Assembly (NCBI RefSeq): GCF_028553785.1
Contig: NZ_CP067136.1
Span: forward strand, 124,001 to 188,000
Length of the DNA: 64,000 nucleotides
DNA from: Paracoccus fistulariae
Lineage (GTDB): Bacteria; Pseudomonadota; Alphaproteobacteria; Rhodobacterales; Rhodobacteraceae
Direction of reading: 5' to 3'
Shown here: piece after piece, positions 47,896 to 57,124 of the stretch
Layout of the letters: every line of letters begins with the position of its first letter
Position numbering within the stretch: the stretch's first letter is position 1
The notes under the pieces: model-generated
What the model was told of the DNA's origin: nothing
Seen by the model: the letters and a program-made list of their open reading frames with translations, nothing else
Database searches by the model: none
Translations under genes and position numbers: made by a program

Positions 47896-48546
47896 CTATA
47901 CCTCCTCTTCGGCGCTGTCGTCATAGCCTTCCAGCGTGCTGGTCGACAGCCAGATATCCTTGTCGATCACGTTCTTGATCGCGGTCAGCGCGTATTGAAG
48001 ACCGGTCAGCAGAAAGCCCAGCGGCACCCAGACGATGATCCACCATTGCGGGATCTGCAGCGCCGGCAGCAGCCGCCCGCGCTTGGCCTGCGTCAGCACG
48101 TAATCCAGCGCATACCAGGCCAGCATCAGCATCGCCGCCGCCGTGACCGCAGCGATGATCACCATCATCAGCTTGCGCATCCGGAAGGGCATGGCGTCGA
48201 AAAAGGCCGACATGCGGATATGGCGGCCGTGGCGCGCGGCATAGGAAATCCCCGCGAAGGTGATCAGGATGATCAGCGCCTGATTCAGCTCTTCAGAAAA
48301 GAAGATGCTCTCGCCCAGCACGTAACGCCCGACCACATTCGCCACCGTGTTGACCGCCATCAGCAGCACCCCAAGGGCCAGCAGCACGGCCTCGATCCGG
48401 GCAATGGCGGCGTCGATCACGCCCAGAATGCCCGGCAGGCCCGACACATAGGCCGAATCGTCGATGTCGTTATCCAGTTCTGCCGCTTCGGCAGCGGCCA
48501 GCACATCGGGGTCGGGCACCGGTGCGTGAGGGTCGTCAAGCTTCAT
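47896..48546 (-). CDS. uehB: TRAP transporter small permease for ectoine/hydroxyectoine (UehB/DctQ)
   Basis: 216-aa four-span membrane subunit of the TRAP importer. The spans fall at about residues 48-190 (for example [20 protein letters not shown]); the acidic N-terminus ([20 protein letters not shown]) is longer than in typical DctQ. I chose MKLDDP at 48546. It is 108 bp downstream of uehA, a gap with GC-rich inverted repeats, and 3 bp before uehC. Confidence 0.88.
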   Translation of the reverse strand: MKLDDPHAPVPDPDVLAAAEAAELDNDIDDSAYVSGLPGILGVIDAAIARIEAVLLALGVLLMAVNTVANVVGRYVLGESIFFSEELNQALIILITFAGISYAARHGRHIRMSAFFDAMPFRMRKLMMVIIAAVTAAAMLMLAWYALDYVLTQAKRGRLLPALQIPQWWIIVWVPLGFLLTGLQYALTAIKNVIDKDIWLSTSTLEGYDDSAEEEV

Positions 48547-48579
48547 CTGGGCCGTCCGTCTCGGCTGTTTTCGGTGATC

Positions 48580-48607
48580 CTCCGGCACCGGCAATGCGGC
48601 CCCGGAG
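48580..48607. repeat. Hairpin in the uehA-uehB gap
   Basis: CTCCGG at 48580-48585 pairs with CCGGAG at 48602-48607 across 16 bp; further GC-rich pairing is possible toward 48655. Such structures after a binding-protein gene often stabilise its mRNA so that it is made in excess over the permeases. That role is inferred. Confidence 0.35.
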
Positions 48608-48654
48608 CGTTCATGTCAGAAGGATGCGCCCCCGGAACCCGGCGGCGCAGGCGA

Positions 48655-49665
48655 TCAGTCGCCAGAGACGGCAGCCAGATCGGCCTTCATCTGGTCCAGA
48701 ATTTCCTGTGCCTTCGGACCGCCGATCTTCAGGAATTCCTCTTCGACGGCGGGGGCGGTGTCGATAAAGGGCCGCCGCTGTTCCTCGCTCAGCGTGGTGA
48801 TGGTCATCGAGGGCTTGGCCTCCATGATCTTCTTCAGCGACTCTTCGGTCAGGCCGGTCTGATAGTCGATGATATAGTCGAAGGCGGCGGCGATGGCGTC
48901 CTGAACGACTTTCTTATCCTCGTCAGACAGACCCTCATAGAAGTCCAGATTGGCCATGACGGCGGTGGTGAAATTGTTGTGGCCGGTGCGGGTGATGTAA
49001 TCCGTCACCTCGTACATCTTGGTCGATTCGATGAAGAAGGCGGGGTTTTCCTGACCCTGGATGATCCCGGTCTGCAACGCGCCATAAACCTCGCCCCAGG
49101 GCAGCGGCGTCGGTGTCGCGCCGAAGGACTGGTAGCTGCTGACCAGAAGCGGGTTGGTCATCACCCGGAACTTGACCTCATCCAGATCCGCAGGCGCCTG
49201 CACCGCAGAGGTGGTGGTCATCATCACCTCGCCCTCGGGGAACATGGTCAGAAGCTGCAGCCCCTGATCGGCATAAAGCGGCGGGAACAGCTCGTGGATG
49301 GTCTTCGATTCGCGGAAGAATTTCACCAGCTGGTCCTGATCGGCAGGCAGCAGATAGGGCACGAAAAAGACCTGCGCCTCGGGGATCAGCGCGCCGGTAA
49401 AGCCGGGCGATTGGTCAACGAATTGCAGGATGCCGGATTGCGCCTGCTCCATGATATCGGCGGATTCGCCCAGCGTGCCAAAGGGGAACAGCTGGATTTC
49501 GTGATCGGAATTCGCCTCGACCTCTTCCTTGAACTTCTGCGCGAATTTGCCCTGCACCTCGTCCATCGCCTCTTCAAAGGCATAGCGCCAGGTATCCGCA
49601 AGCGCGCCACCCGAGCCAAGGATCAGGGCAACCAGGCTGGCAGCGGTCAATGTCTTATAGGTCAT
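48655..49665 (-). CDS. uehA: TRAP substrate-binding protein for ectoine/hydroxyectoine (UehA/DctP)
   Basis: 336-aa periplasmic binding protein. The signal peptide is residues 1-23 (TAASLVALILGSGGALA then DTWRYAFEE). The DctP fold is clear, with PFGTLGESADIMEQAQSGIL near residue 60 and VMTNPLLVSSYQSFGATPTP near 166; the first Asn of that segment and a conserved Arg before it bind carboxylates in this family. MTYKT at 49665 is preceded by GGAGGT. It is the first transport gene after enuR. Confidence 0.92.
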   Translation of the reverse strand: MTYKTLTAASLVALILGSGGALADTWRYAFEEAMDEVQGKFAQKFKEEVEANSDHEIQLFPFGTLGESADIMEQAQSGILQFVDQSPGFTGALIPEAQVFFVPYLLPADQDQLVKFFRESKTIHELFPPLYADQGLQLLTMFPEGEVMMTTTSAVQAPADLDEVKFRVMTNPLLVSSYQSFGATPTPLPWGEVYGALQTGIIQGQENPAFFIESTKMYEVTDYITRTGHNNFTTAVMANLDFYEGLSDEDKKVVQDAIAAAFDYIIDYQTGLTEESLKKIMEAKPSMTITTLSEEQRRPFIDTAPAVEEEFLKIGGPKAQEILDQMKADLAAVSGD

Positions 49666-49770
49666 TTTACCTCCTGTTTCGGGCCAAAGCGGGGCCGTGG
49701 CCCGGGTTATGGAATCAGGTCTTCTTGCCTGAACTGCATGAGTCGACAGTTCGGCCCAACCGATTTCCAA

Positions 49771-49795
49771 GTCAATTTCTATATTAAACCATGAC
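49771..49795 (-). promoter_or_regulatory. AT-rich inverted repeat, candidate uehA promoter/operator
   Basis: GTCA and TGAC (49771-49774, 49792-49795) flank an AT-rich 17-bp centre, an unusual composition for this GC-rich DNA. On the minus strand it contains TTTAATATAGAAATTGAC and lies about 105 bp upstream of uehA, in the enuR-uehA gap. It is a reasonable site for a promoter or EnuR binding; inference. Confidence 0.35.
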
Positions 49796-49826
49796 AATTT
49801 TGGCCGTCGGCGTCAAATCGACCGGA

Positions 49827-51212
49827 TCAGCCAGTGCTTCTGCCTGCGTCAGAATCGGGCAGGACTGCCGCCAGCGCGGTCAGCCCGCGTTCCAGTTCGC
49901 GCAGTTTGGGCGCGCCCAGGCAGATGCGCAGCGCGGGGCTGCGGTCGATCACGGCGAATCCGCTGCCGGGGGCGACGGCGACCTCGTGCCGCAGCGCCTG
50001 TTTCAGCACGGCGCTTTCGTCGCAGGTTTCGGGCAGAGGCAGCCAGCGATGCAGCCCGTACAGATGGCCGCTGCAATCCGGGCCCAGAATGCGCTGCGCC
50101 AGCCGGTTGCGAATCGCCAGTTCCGACCGCTGCGCGGCCAGCAGCCGGTCGGCCGTGCCCGATGCGATCCAGTCCGACGCAATCTCGGCCACGATGGGCG
50201 TCGCCATCCAGGACAGCGACAGATGCCGGTTCAGCGCCCGCTCGGCCAGCCGCTCGGGCATGGCCAGAAAGCCCAGCCGAAGGCCCGGTGACAGGCATTT
50301 CGACAGACCGGTGAAATAGAAGCTGCGATCCGGCGCAAAGCTGGCAAGGGGCGGCGGGCGGCGCGGCGCAACAGGCCCGGTCGGATCGCTTTCCAGAATC
50401 ATCAGCCCGGCGCTTTCCGCCGCTGCCGCCAATGCCGCGCGCCGGTCGCGGTCGATGATCCGCGCAAATGGCCCCGCGCCCGAGGGCAGCAGGAACACCG
50501 CCTTCATCCGTCCCGCCGAGGCCTGCGCGGCAGCAATCAGCGCCTCGGGCAGCATGCCGCGCGCATCGCCCTCGATCCCGCGCAGCCGCAGGTGCAGATA
50601 GCGCGCGGCGGGCCTGATCGTGTGGCAGGTCGAGCTTTCGGTCGCGATCTCATCGCCCGGCTGGGTGACCGACATCATGGCCACGATCATCGCGGGCGTG
50701 GTGCCATTGGTGATCAGGATGCGCTGCGCCGGCACGACCATGCCGCAGCGCGCCAGCCAGCCCGCCGCCATCCCGCCATAAAGCGACATGGTCTGGCGCG
50801 GGCGAAAGGACAGCATGGCCGATTCCGGCAGGCGGTCGGCAATGCGGTGCAGGCTGTCGCGCCAGGCTTCGGGCAGGTCCGGAAGGCTGACCGGGGTCAT
50901 CATCGACAGATCAATCGGCGGCCGGTCGGTGGCGGCGCGGAACCACGGAACCTCGACCGTTTCGCGCGGGCCGGATTTCACGAAACTGCCGCGCCCGATC
51001 TCGCCCGAGATCAGGTCGGCGCGGATCAGTTCCTCATAGGCGCGGCTGACGGTCTGCACCGACAGGCCCAGCCGCCAGGCCAGATCGCGATGCGGCGGCA
51101 GCCGGTCGCCGGGGCGCAGGCTGCCCGAATCGATCGCCGCCGCAATGCCCTGGGCCAGGCTGCGATAGGCGGGGCGAGAGATATCTTCTTTGCTCAGCGG
51201 CCAGTGCGACAT
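49827..51212 (-). CDS. enuR: MocR-type PLP-dependent regulator of ectoine utilization
   Basis: 461-aa GntR/MocR regulator. Residues 1-75 form a GntR winged helix (RPAYRSLAQGIAAAIDSGSL, RLPPHRDLAWRLGLSVQTVS). The rest is an aminotransferase-like domain with the PLP lysine in FTGLSKCLSPGLRLGF near residue 312. EnuR senses diaminobutyrate-type ectoine breakdown products through this PLP in relatives and represses the ueh-eut genes. It is transcribed toward uehA and away from asnC-ssd-aminotransferase, with candidate direct-repeat sites in the gap. Confidence 0.92.
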   Translation of the reverse strand: MSHWPLSKEDISRPAYRSLAQGIAAAIDSGSLRPGDRLPPHRDLAWRLGLSVQTVSRAYEELIRADLISGEIGRGSFVKSGPRETVEVPWFRAATDRPPIDLSMMTPVSLPDLPEAWRDSLHRIADRLPESAMLSFRPRQTMSLYGGMAAGWLARCGMVVPAQRILITNGTTPAMIVAMMSVTQPGDEIATESSTCHTIRPAARYLHLRLRGIEGDARGMLPEALIAAAQASAGRMKAVFLLPSGAGPFARIIDRDRRAALAAAAESAGLMILESDPTGPVAPRRPPPLASFAPDRSFYFTGLSKCLSPGLRLGFLAMPERLAERALNRHLSLSWMATPIVAEIASDWIASGTADRLLAAQRSELAIRNRLAQRILGPDCSGHLYGLHRWLPLPETCDESAVLKQALRHEVAVAPGSGFAVIDRSPALRICLGAPKLRELERGLTALAAVLPDSDAGRSTG

Positions 51213-51222
51213 GGTCCCAATT

Positions 51223-51280
51223 GAGACAAGCGGCAGCTGCTTGTCCAGATTGACAAAGCGCCGGGCGGGCGAAACAAGCG
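51223..51280. promoter_or_regulatory. Three direct repeats and an inverted repeat between enuR and asnC
   Basis: Direct copies GAGACAAGCG (51223-51232), TGACAAAGCG (51251-51260) and GAAACAAGCG (51271-51280) lie on the plus strand, 28 and 20 bp apart. The first also forms an inverted repeat, GACAAGC (51225-51231) with GCTTGTC (51239-51245). MocR regulators commonly bind direct repeats, so this is a candidate EnuR operator serving both directions. Confidence 0.5.
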
Positions 51281-51284
51281 TGAT

Positions 51285-51764
51285 ATGAACAGATTGCGTC
51301 TCGATGACCGTGACATCGCCCTGCTTGCGACGCTGACGCGCGAGGGGCGGATTTCCAAGACCGAACTGGCGGCACGGGTGAACCTGTCGCCGACGCCCTG
51401 CTGGGAACGGATGAAGCGGCTGGAACAGGCCGGGCTGATCCGCGGCTATCGCGCCGAGGTCGATCTGGCTGCGCTTGGCCCGCATGTGCAGGTTTTTGTC
51501 ACGGTCGAGTTGGACAGCCACAAGGCCGAAAGCTTTCAGCGCTTCGAACGCAGCATCGCACGGCTGGATGAGGTGACCGGCTGCTGGGCCATCGGGGGTG
51601 GCTATGATTACCTGATGCAGGTGATTGCGCGCGACATCTCGGCCTTTCAGGATCTGATGGATGGCCTGCTGGAAAGCCGGGCCGGGCTGCGGCGCTATTT
51701 CAGCTATATCGTGACAAAACCGATCAAGGAACTGCCGCCGGCGCTGGCGCTGTTGCAGGCTTAG
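51285..51764 (+). CDS. AsnC/Lrp-type regulator of ectoine catabolism (DoeX-like)
   Basis: 159-aa Lrp-family regulator. The HTH reads LDDRDIALLATLTREGRISK and LAARVNLSPTPCWERMKRLE; the RAM domain has GCWAIGGGYDYLMQVIARDI. The CWERM variant of the HTH is the form I recall for AsnC/DoeX proteins of ectoine loci. It heads the divergent asnC-ssd-aminotransferase operon; an Lrp-type palindrome lies just downstream, before ssd. Confidence 0.9.
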   Translation: MNRLRLDDRDIALLATLTREGRISKTELAARVNLSPTPCWERMKRLEQAGLIRGYRAEVDLAALGPHVQVFVTVELDSHKAESFQRFERSIARLDEVTGCWAIGGGYDYLMQVIARDISAFQDLMDGLLESRAGLRRYFSYIVTKPIKELPPALALLQA

Positions 51765-51798
51765 CCCCCGAAGAAACGCGCGCTCGGTCGTGTGGATA

Positions 51799-51813
51799 CA
51801 GAGGATTCCTCTG
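51799..51813 (+). promoter_or_regulatory. Lrp-type palindrome between asnC and ssd
   Basis: CAGAGG-ATT-CCTCTG is a perfect 15-bp odd palindrome in the 121-bp gap between the asnC-like gene and ssd. It fits the E. coli Lrp consensus YAGHAWATTWTDCTR at 11 of 15 positions, including both CAG/CTG ends and the ATT centre. The adjacent AsnC-type protein is the obvious candidate ligand (inference). Confidence 0.45.
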
Positions 51814-51885
51814 CCCCGGACGCGGCAATTGGTGAAATCCTCGGCACGCGCGGGGGCATCCTGTCTTCGAACACGGAGGTGCGCG

Positions 51886-53343
51886 ATGCGGGATAGTCCA
51901 GGGGCAGAGCTTGCAGATCAGATCGACGATGCCGGGCTGCTGCCCGGTCGCGGTGACTTTGCGGGGCAGGGGCGGCTGGCGGTGCGCGATCCGGCCACGG
52001 GGGCATTGATCGCGCAGGTGGCGATCAGCGATGCGACCGGGGCGCGGGCGGCGGTGGATGCCGCCCATGCCGCCTTTCCCGGCTGGATGGCCATGCTGCC
52101 GCAGGACCGCGCCCGGATCCTGCATCGCTGGCACGCGCTGATCATGGCCGCGAAAGAGGATCTGTCGCGGATAATGGTGGCCGAACAGGGCAAGCCGATC
52201 AGCGAGGCGCGCGGCGAAATCGACTATGCCGCCAGCTTCGTGCGTTTCTATGCCGAAGAGGCGCTGCGCCCGAATATCGAGGGCGTGACCAGCCATCTGC
52301 CCGATGCCGAGATGGAACTGTGGCGCGAACCCGTCGGCGTGGCGGCGCTGATCACGCCCTGGAATTTCCCCGCCGCGATGATCACCCGCAAGGCCGCAGC
52401 GGCGCTTGGCGCGGGATGCACCGTCGTCATCCATCCGTCAGCCGAAACGCCGCTGTCGGCACTGGCGCTGGCCGAACTGGCGCGGCGTGCGGGATTTCCG
52501 GACGGCGTGGTCAATACCGTGATCGGCGATGCCGCCAGCATCGTGGGCGAATGGACGGGCGATGCGCGCGTGCGGGCGCTGTCCTTTACCGGCTCGACGG
52601 AAATCGGGCGGCTGCTCTATCGTCAATCCGCCGAGACGGTCAAACGGCTGGTTCTGGAACTGGGCGGCCACGCGCCTTTCATCGTCTTCAAGGGCGCCGA
52701 TCTGGACCGCGCCGTGGCCGAGGCGGTGAAGGCGAAATTCGCGACCTCGGGTCAGGATTGCCTTGGCGCGAACCGCTTTTACATCCACCGCCCGCTTTAC
52801 GACGATTTCTGCGCCCGCTTTACGGCGGCGGTGCAGCGGCTGACGCTGGGCCCGGGGATGGAGGATCCCGATATCGGTCCGCTGATCCATGACCGCCAGA
52901 TCGACAAGCAAAAGGCCCATGTCACGGATGCGCTGGAGCGTGGGGCGCGGCTTCTGTGTGGCGGGCAGGTCGATGCGCGCGGTCCGCTGTTCTTTCAGCC
53001 GACGGTGCTGGCCGATGTGCCCGACGATGCTGCGATCATGCGCGAGGAAACCTTTGGCCCCGTCGCCGCGCTGACCCCCTTTGACGATGAGGCAGAGGTT
53101 TATGTCCGCGCCAATAACAGCGAATACGGGCTGATCGCCTATGTCCACAGTCTTGACCCGCGCCGCATCTATCGCGCCACCCGCGCGCTGCAATATGGCA
53201 TGGTGGCCGTGAACCGCACCAAGGTGACCGGCGCGCCGATCCCCTTTGGCGGGATGAAACAGTCGGGGCTGGGCCGCGAGGGTGCGCGGCAGGGCCTCGA
53301 AGCCTTTACCGAGATCAAATATGTCTGCCGTGACTGGGGATGA
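51886..53343 (+). CDS. NAD(P)-dependent aspartate-semialdehyde (succinate-semialdehyde type) dehydrogenase of the ectoine pathway
   Basis: 485-aa aldehyde dehydrogenase, called ssd or doeC in ectoine loci; it would oxidise aspartate semialdehyde to aspartate. [20 protein letters not shown] (about 145-164), SFTGSTEIG, the general base Glu in [11 protein letters not shown] near 253 and the nucleophile Cys in SGQDCLG near 288 are all present. GGAGG precedes the ATG at 51886. The aminotransferase gene follows 13 bp later. Confidence 0.92.
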   Translation: MRDSPGAELADQIDDAGLLPGRGDFAGQGRLAVRDPATGALIAQVAISDATGARAAVDAAHAAFPGWMAMLPQDRARILHRWHALIMAAKEDLSRIMVAEQGKPISEARGEIDYAASFVRFYAEEALRPNIEGVTSHLPDAEMELWREPVGVAALITPWNFPAAMITRKAAAALGAGCTVVIHPSAETPLSALALAELARRAGFPDGVVNTVIGDAASIVGEWTGDARVRALSFTGSTEIGRLLYRQSAETVKRLVLELGGHAPFIVFKGADLDRAVAEAVKAKFATSGQDCLGANRFYIHRPLYDDFCARFTAAVQRLTLGPGMEDPDIGPLIHDRQIDKQKAHVTDALERGARLLCGGQVDARGPLFFQPTVLADVPDDAAIMREETFGPVAALTPFDDEAEVYVRANNSEYGLIAYVHSLDPRRIYRATRALQYGMVAVNRTKVTGAPIPFGGMKQSGLGREGARQGLEAFTEIKYVCRDWG

Positions 53344-53356
53344 GAAAGGAACCGAG

Positions 53357-54739
53357 ATGCTGACCAATGACGAGCTTGCGAAATGGGACCGCGAGAGCTT
53401 TTTTCATCCTTCGACCCATCTGGGCCAATTCGCGCGGGGCGAGGCTGCGCAGCGTATCGTGACCGGCGGCGAGGGCGTCTTTATCACCGATCGCGACGGC
53501 AACCGGCTGCTGGACGGCTTTGCCGGGCTTTACTGTGTGAATGTGGGCTATGGCCGCCCCGAAATCGCTCAGGCCATTGCCGATCAGGCCAAGGAACTGG
53601 CCTATTACCACGCCTATGCCGGCCACGGTTCGGAAGCGAATATCACCTTGGCGAAGATGGTCATGGACCGCGCGCCCGATCACATGGCGCGGGTCTATTT
53701 CGGTCTGGGCGGATCGGATGCGAATGAGACCAACATCAAGCTGGTCTGGTATTACAACAATATCCTTGGCCGGCCGGAAAAGAAGAAGATCATCAGCCGC
53801 TGGCGCGGCTATCACGGATCCGGGCTGATGACCGGCAGCCTGACCGGGCTGGAGCTGTTTCACAAGAAATTCGACCTGCCGCTGGCACAGGTGATCCATA
53901 CCGACGCGCCCTATTACTATCACCGCCCCGATCTGGCCATGTCCGAGGCCGATTTCGTGGCCCATTGCGTGGCCCGTCTGGAAGACCTGATCGCGACCGA
54001 GGGCGCCGACACCATCGCGGCCTTCATCGGCGAGCCGGTTCTGGGCACGGGCGGCATCGTGCCGCCGCCCGAGGGCTACTGGCCCGCGATCCAGAAGGTG
54101 CTGGACCGTCATGAGATCCTGCTGATCGCGGATGAGGTCGTCACCGGCTTCGGGCGTCTGGGCAGCATGTTCGGATCGGATCATTACGGCATGAAGCCGG
54201 ATCTGATCACCAGCGCCAAGGGTCTGACCAGCGCCTATGCGCCTTTGTCCGCCAGCATCGTCGGCCAGCGCATGTGGGATGTGCTGATGCAGGGCACGGA
54301 TGAATACGGGGTGCTGGGCCATGGCTGGACCTATTCGGCCCATCCCATCGGCGCGGCGGCGGGGATCGCCAATCTGAAGCTGATCGACGATCTGGGGCTG
54401 GTGCAGAATGCCGCAGAGGTCGGTGCCCATCTGCTGGCCGGGATGCGCGAGGCCGTGGGCGGTCATGCCCATGTCGGCGAGGTCCGGGGCGAGGGCATGC
54501 TGTGTGCGGTGGAACTGGTCGCGGATCGCGACAGGCGGCGTTTCTTTGAGGCGTCCGAGACGATGGGGGCCAAGGTTGTGGCGGCCATGCTGAAGCGCGG
54601 CGTGATCGCGCGGGCGATGCCGCAGGGCGACATCATCGGCCTTGCGCCGCCGCTGTGCCTGTCGCGGGAGGAGGCCGATCAGATCGTTACGGTCACGCGG
54701 GACGCCATCGTCGAGGTGCTGGGCCCGGGCAGCGCCTGA
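53357..54739 (+). CDS. Class III aminotransferase, L-2,4-diaminobutyrate transaminase
   Basis: 460-aa PLP enzyme (doeD or atf in ectoine loci) that would turn diaminobutyrate into aspartate semialdehyde. It has [20 protein letters not shown] near residue 116, the PLP-contacting Asp in [15 protein letters not shown] near 257, and the Schiff-base lysine in [15 protein letters not shown] near 284. AAAGGA precedes the ATG. It ends the plus-strand arm of the ectoine block; ung converges on it 32 bp later. Confidence 0.92.
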   Translation: MLTNDELAKWDRESFFHPSTHLGQFARGEAAQRIVTGGEGVFITDRDGNRLLDGFAGLYCVNVGYGRPEIAQAIADQAKELAYYHAYAGHGSEANITLAKMVMDRAPDHMARVYFGLGGSDANETNIKLVWYYNNILGRPEKKKIISRWRGYHGSGLMTGSLTGLELFHKKFDLPLAQVIHTDAPYYYHRPDLAMSEADFVAHCVARLEDLIATEGADTIAAFIGEPVLGTGGIVPPPEGYWPAIQKVLDRHEILLIADEVVTGFGRLGSMFGSDHYGMKPDLITSAKGLTSAYAPLSASIVGQRMWDVLMQGTDEYGVLGHGWTYSAHPIGAAAGIANLKLIDDLGLVQNAAEVGAHLLAGMREAVGGHAHVGEVRGEGMLCAVELVADRDRRRFFEASETMGAKVVAAMLKRGVIARAMPQGDIIGLAPPLCLSREEADQIVTVTRDAIVEVLGPGSA

Positions 54740-54771
54740 TTTCGGATATTTGACCACAGAAGATGGGCAGG

Positions 54772-55410
54772 TCACGCGACCCAGTCGATGGGGGCGTGGC
54801 CCTGCGCGACCAGCCAGTCATTGACGCGGCTGAAGGGGCGGCTGCCGAAAAAGCCGCGCCGCGCCGAGAGGGGCGAGGGATGCGCGGTGGCCAGTGTCAG
54901 GTCGTTCCTGCGGGGCAGGCCGGACAGCGCCTTCTGTGCATGGCCGCCCCAGAGGATGAAGGCCAGCGGGCCGTGTTGCTGGGCCCGGGCCACGGCCTGA
55001 CGCGCCAGTTCGGCCCAGCCCCATCTGGCATGGGCCCCTGCCTGACCGGGCGGCACCGAAAGCGATGTGTTCATCAGCAAGACGCCCTGATCTGCCCAAT
55101 GCGACAGATCGCCGGTTGCGGGAGAGTGGCCCAGATCGTCCCGCATTTCCCGGAAGATGTTTTTCAGCGAACGCGGCAGGGGGACGTCAGGATTGACCGA
55201 AAAGGCCAGCCCATTGGCGTGGCCGGGCGTGGGATAGGGGTCCTGACCCAGGATCACGACTCGGGTTCGGGCGGGCGTCGTTGCGGCCAGGGCGGCGAAG
55301 ATCCGGTCCGGGCCGGGCAGCCAGCCGGGTGTTTCGGACAGGCGCTGTTGCAGTGCGGGCCAATTGTCGCGGAAGAAGGGCAGATCTGCCCATGCGGCAG
55401 GGGGTGTCAC
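54772..55410 (-). CDS. ung: Uracil-DNA glycosylase, family 1
   Basis: 212-aa base-excision enzyme that removes uracil from DNA. The water-activating loop [20 protein letters not shown] (about 51-70) and the Leu-loop [20 protein letters not shown] (about 176-195) are intact. It overlaps trpD by ATGA, so it is now part of a trpG-trpD-ung operon. It stands at one edge of the ectoine block. Confidence 0.95.
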   Translation of the reverse strand: MTPPAAWADLPFFRDNWPALQQRLSETPGWLPGPDRIFAALAATTPARTRVVILGQDPYPTPGHANGLAFSVNPDVPLPRSLKNIFREMRDDLGHSPATGDLSHWADQGVLLMNTSLSVPPGQAGAHARWGWAELARQAVARAQQHGPLAFILWGGHAQKALSGLPRRNDLTLATAHPSPLSARRGFFGSRPFSRVNDWLVAQGHAPIDWVA

Positions 55411-56432
55411 GGCTCTGGCGGGCCGGTGACTTCGGCCAGCGCGGCCAGTTTGGCCTTGGCCGCGCCGCTGTCGATGGATCTGGCGGCCAATTTTGCGCCC
55501 TCGGCCAGGTCTGCGACTTTTTCCGCCACCAGAAGGGCGGCGGCGGCGTTCAGCAGGACCGCGTCGCGATAGGCGCCCGGCTCTCCGTCCAGCAGGCGGC
55601 GGAAGGCGGCCGCATTATAGGCGGGATCGCCGCCGATGATGGCGTCGAAAGGATGGCGGGGCAGGCCCGCATCCTCGGGCGTGACGGTGAATTCAGTGAC
55701 CTCGCCATCTTTCAGCGCCGCGACCGCGGTGTCGCCGACGATGCTGATCTCATCCGTGCCATCGCTGCCATGGACAAGCCAGGCGGCCTCGGAGCCCAGA
55801 TCGCGCAGCACCTCGGCCATGGGACGGATCCAGTCGGTGCTGAAGGCGCCGGTCAGTTGCCGCCGGGCCGAGGCTGGATTGGTCAGCGGGCCCAGCAGGT
55901 TGAAGACGGTGCGGGTGCCCAGTTCCGCGCGCGGCGGGCCGACATGACGCATGGCCGGGTGATGCATGGTGGCCATCATGAAGCAGATCCCCGCCTGCGC
56001 CAGCGCCTGTTCGGCGGTTTTCGGGCCGCCCATCACATTGATGCCCATCTGGGTCAGCGCATCGGCCGAGCCGGATTTCGAGGACAGGTTGCGATTGCCA
56101 TGTTTGGCCACCGGCACGCCTGCGCCCGCCACCACAAAGGCGGTCGCGGTCGAGATGTTCAGCGTGCCTTTGCCATCGCCGCCGGTGCCGACGATATCCA
56201 TCGCATCGGCGGGGCCAGCGATCCGGTTCATCCGTGCCCGCATCGCCCGCGCGGCGGCGGCGATTTCATCGACCGTTTCGCCGCGCACGCGCAGTGCCAT
56301 CAAAAGCCCGCCGATCTGGGCCGGGGTGGCCGCGCCGTCGAACAGGGCGGCAAAGGCGGCCTCGGCCTCGGATCCGGTCAGCGGGCGTTCGGCGGCGATG
56401 CCGATCAGCGGGCGGATATCGGTCTGGCTCAT
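55407..56432 (-). CDS. trpD: Anthranilate phosphoribosyltransferase
   Basis: 341-aa enzyme joining anthranilate to PRPP. The PRPP/Mg motif [17 protein letters not shown] (about 79-95), [17 protein letters not shown] near 109 and the Asp-Glu pair in [14 protein letters not shown] near 217 are present. It overlaps trpG by 4 bp upstream and ung by 4 bp downstream. Confidence 0.95.
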   Translation of the reverse strand: MSQTDIRPLIGIAAERPLTGSEAEAAFAALFDGAATPAQIGGLLMALRVRGETVDEIAAAARAMRARMNRIAGPADAMDIVGTGGDGKGTLNISTATAFVVAGAGVPVAKHGNRNLSSKSGSADALTQMGINVMGGPKTAEQALAQAGICFMMATMHHPAMRHVGPPRAELGTRTVFNLLGPLTNPASARRQLTGAFSTDWIRPMAEVLRDLGSEAAWLVHGSDGTDEISIVGDTAVAALKDGEVTEFTVTPEDAGLPRHPFDAIIGGDPAYNAAAFRRLLDGEPGAYRDAVLLNAAAALLVAEKVADLAEGAKLAARSIDSGAAKAKLAALAEVTGPPEP

Positions 56433-57019
56433 GCCGCTTCCTCGTGCGTGGTGCAGCGGTCGAGGAAGTTGCGGATCATCTCGTGCCCATATTCCGAGGC
56501 GATGGATTCGGGGTGGAACTGCACCCCCTCGATCGGCAGGGCTTCGTGCACCAGACCCATGATCGTGCCGTCATCGCTGGTCGCGGTGACGCGCAGGCTG
56601 TTGGGCAGGCTGTCAGGCTCGACCGTCAGCGAGTGATAGCGCGTCGCCGTCAGGGGCGAGGGCAGGCCCGCGAAAACGCCGCTGCCGTCATGGCTGATCT
56701 GATCGGTCTTGCCATGCATGATGCGCACGGCGCGCACGACCTTGCCGCCGAACGCCTCGCCAATCGCCTGATGGCCCAGGCAGACGCCCAGCAGCGGAAT
56801 TTCACGCTCTGCCGCCGCGCGGATCAGATCGAGGCAAATTCCCGCCTGTGCGGGATCGCAGGGCCCCGGAGAGATCACGATCCCGTCAGGGTTCATCGCC
56901 AAAGCCTCTTCCACGGTCAGCGCATCATTGCGCCAGACAGCCACATCTGCCCCCGCTTCGCCCATGTAATGAACGAGGTTCCAGGTAAAGCTGTCATAAT
57001 TGTCGATCAGAAGGATCAT
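56429..57019 (-). CDS. trpG: Anthranilate synthase component II (glutamine amidotransferase)
   Basis: 196-aa class I amidotransferase that gives ammonia to TrpE. The oxyanion region [12 protein letters not shown] near 49, nucleophile Cys in [17 protein letters not shown] near 80, and the His-Glu pair in [16 protein letters not shown] near 168 are intact. The start [11 protein letters not shown] is canonical. Its partner trpE is 4.3 kb away on the opposite strand. Confidence 0.96.
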   Translation of the reverse strand: MILLIDNYDSFTWNLVHYMGEAGADVAVWRNDALTVEEALAMNPDGIVISPGPCDPAQAGICLDLIRAAAEREIPLLGVCLGHQAIGEAFGGKVVRAVRIMHGKTDQISHDGSGVFAGLPSPLTATRYHSLTVEPDSLPNSLRVTATSDDGTIMGLVHEALPIEGVQFHPESIASEYGHEMIRNFLDRCTTHEEAA

Positions 57020-57124
57020 CTTTGGCGCCTTGCTTTTGGGGCGGTTTCCCCTTTGAAACGGGTTCGCTATAGATGGGGCATAGCGCGGCAAAGGGTCAAG
57101 ACCGGCAGGAACAAGAAGAGGCAA

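Noticed and set aside
47626..49794. Plus-strand open frame of over 700 codons opposite the TRAP genes
   Set aside because: It runs antisense through uehC, uehB and uehA, all with clear motifs; the reading is a GC-rich shadow.
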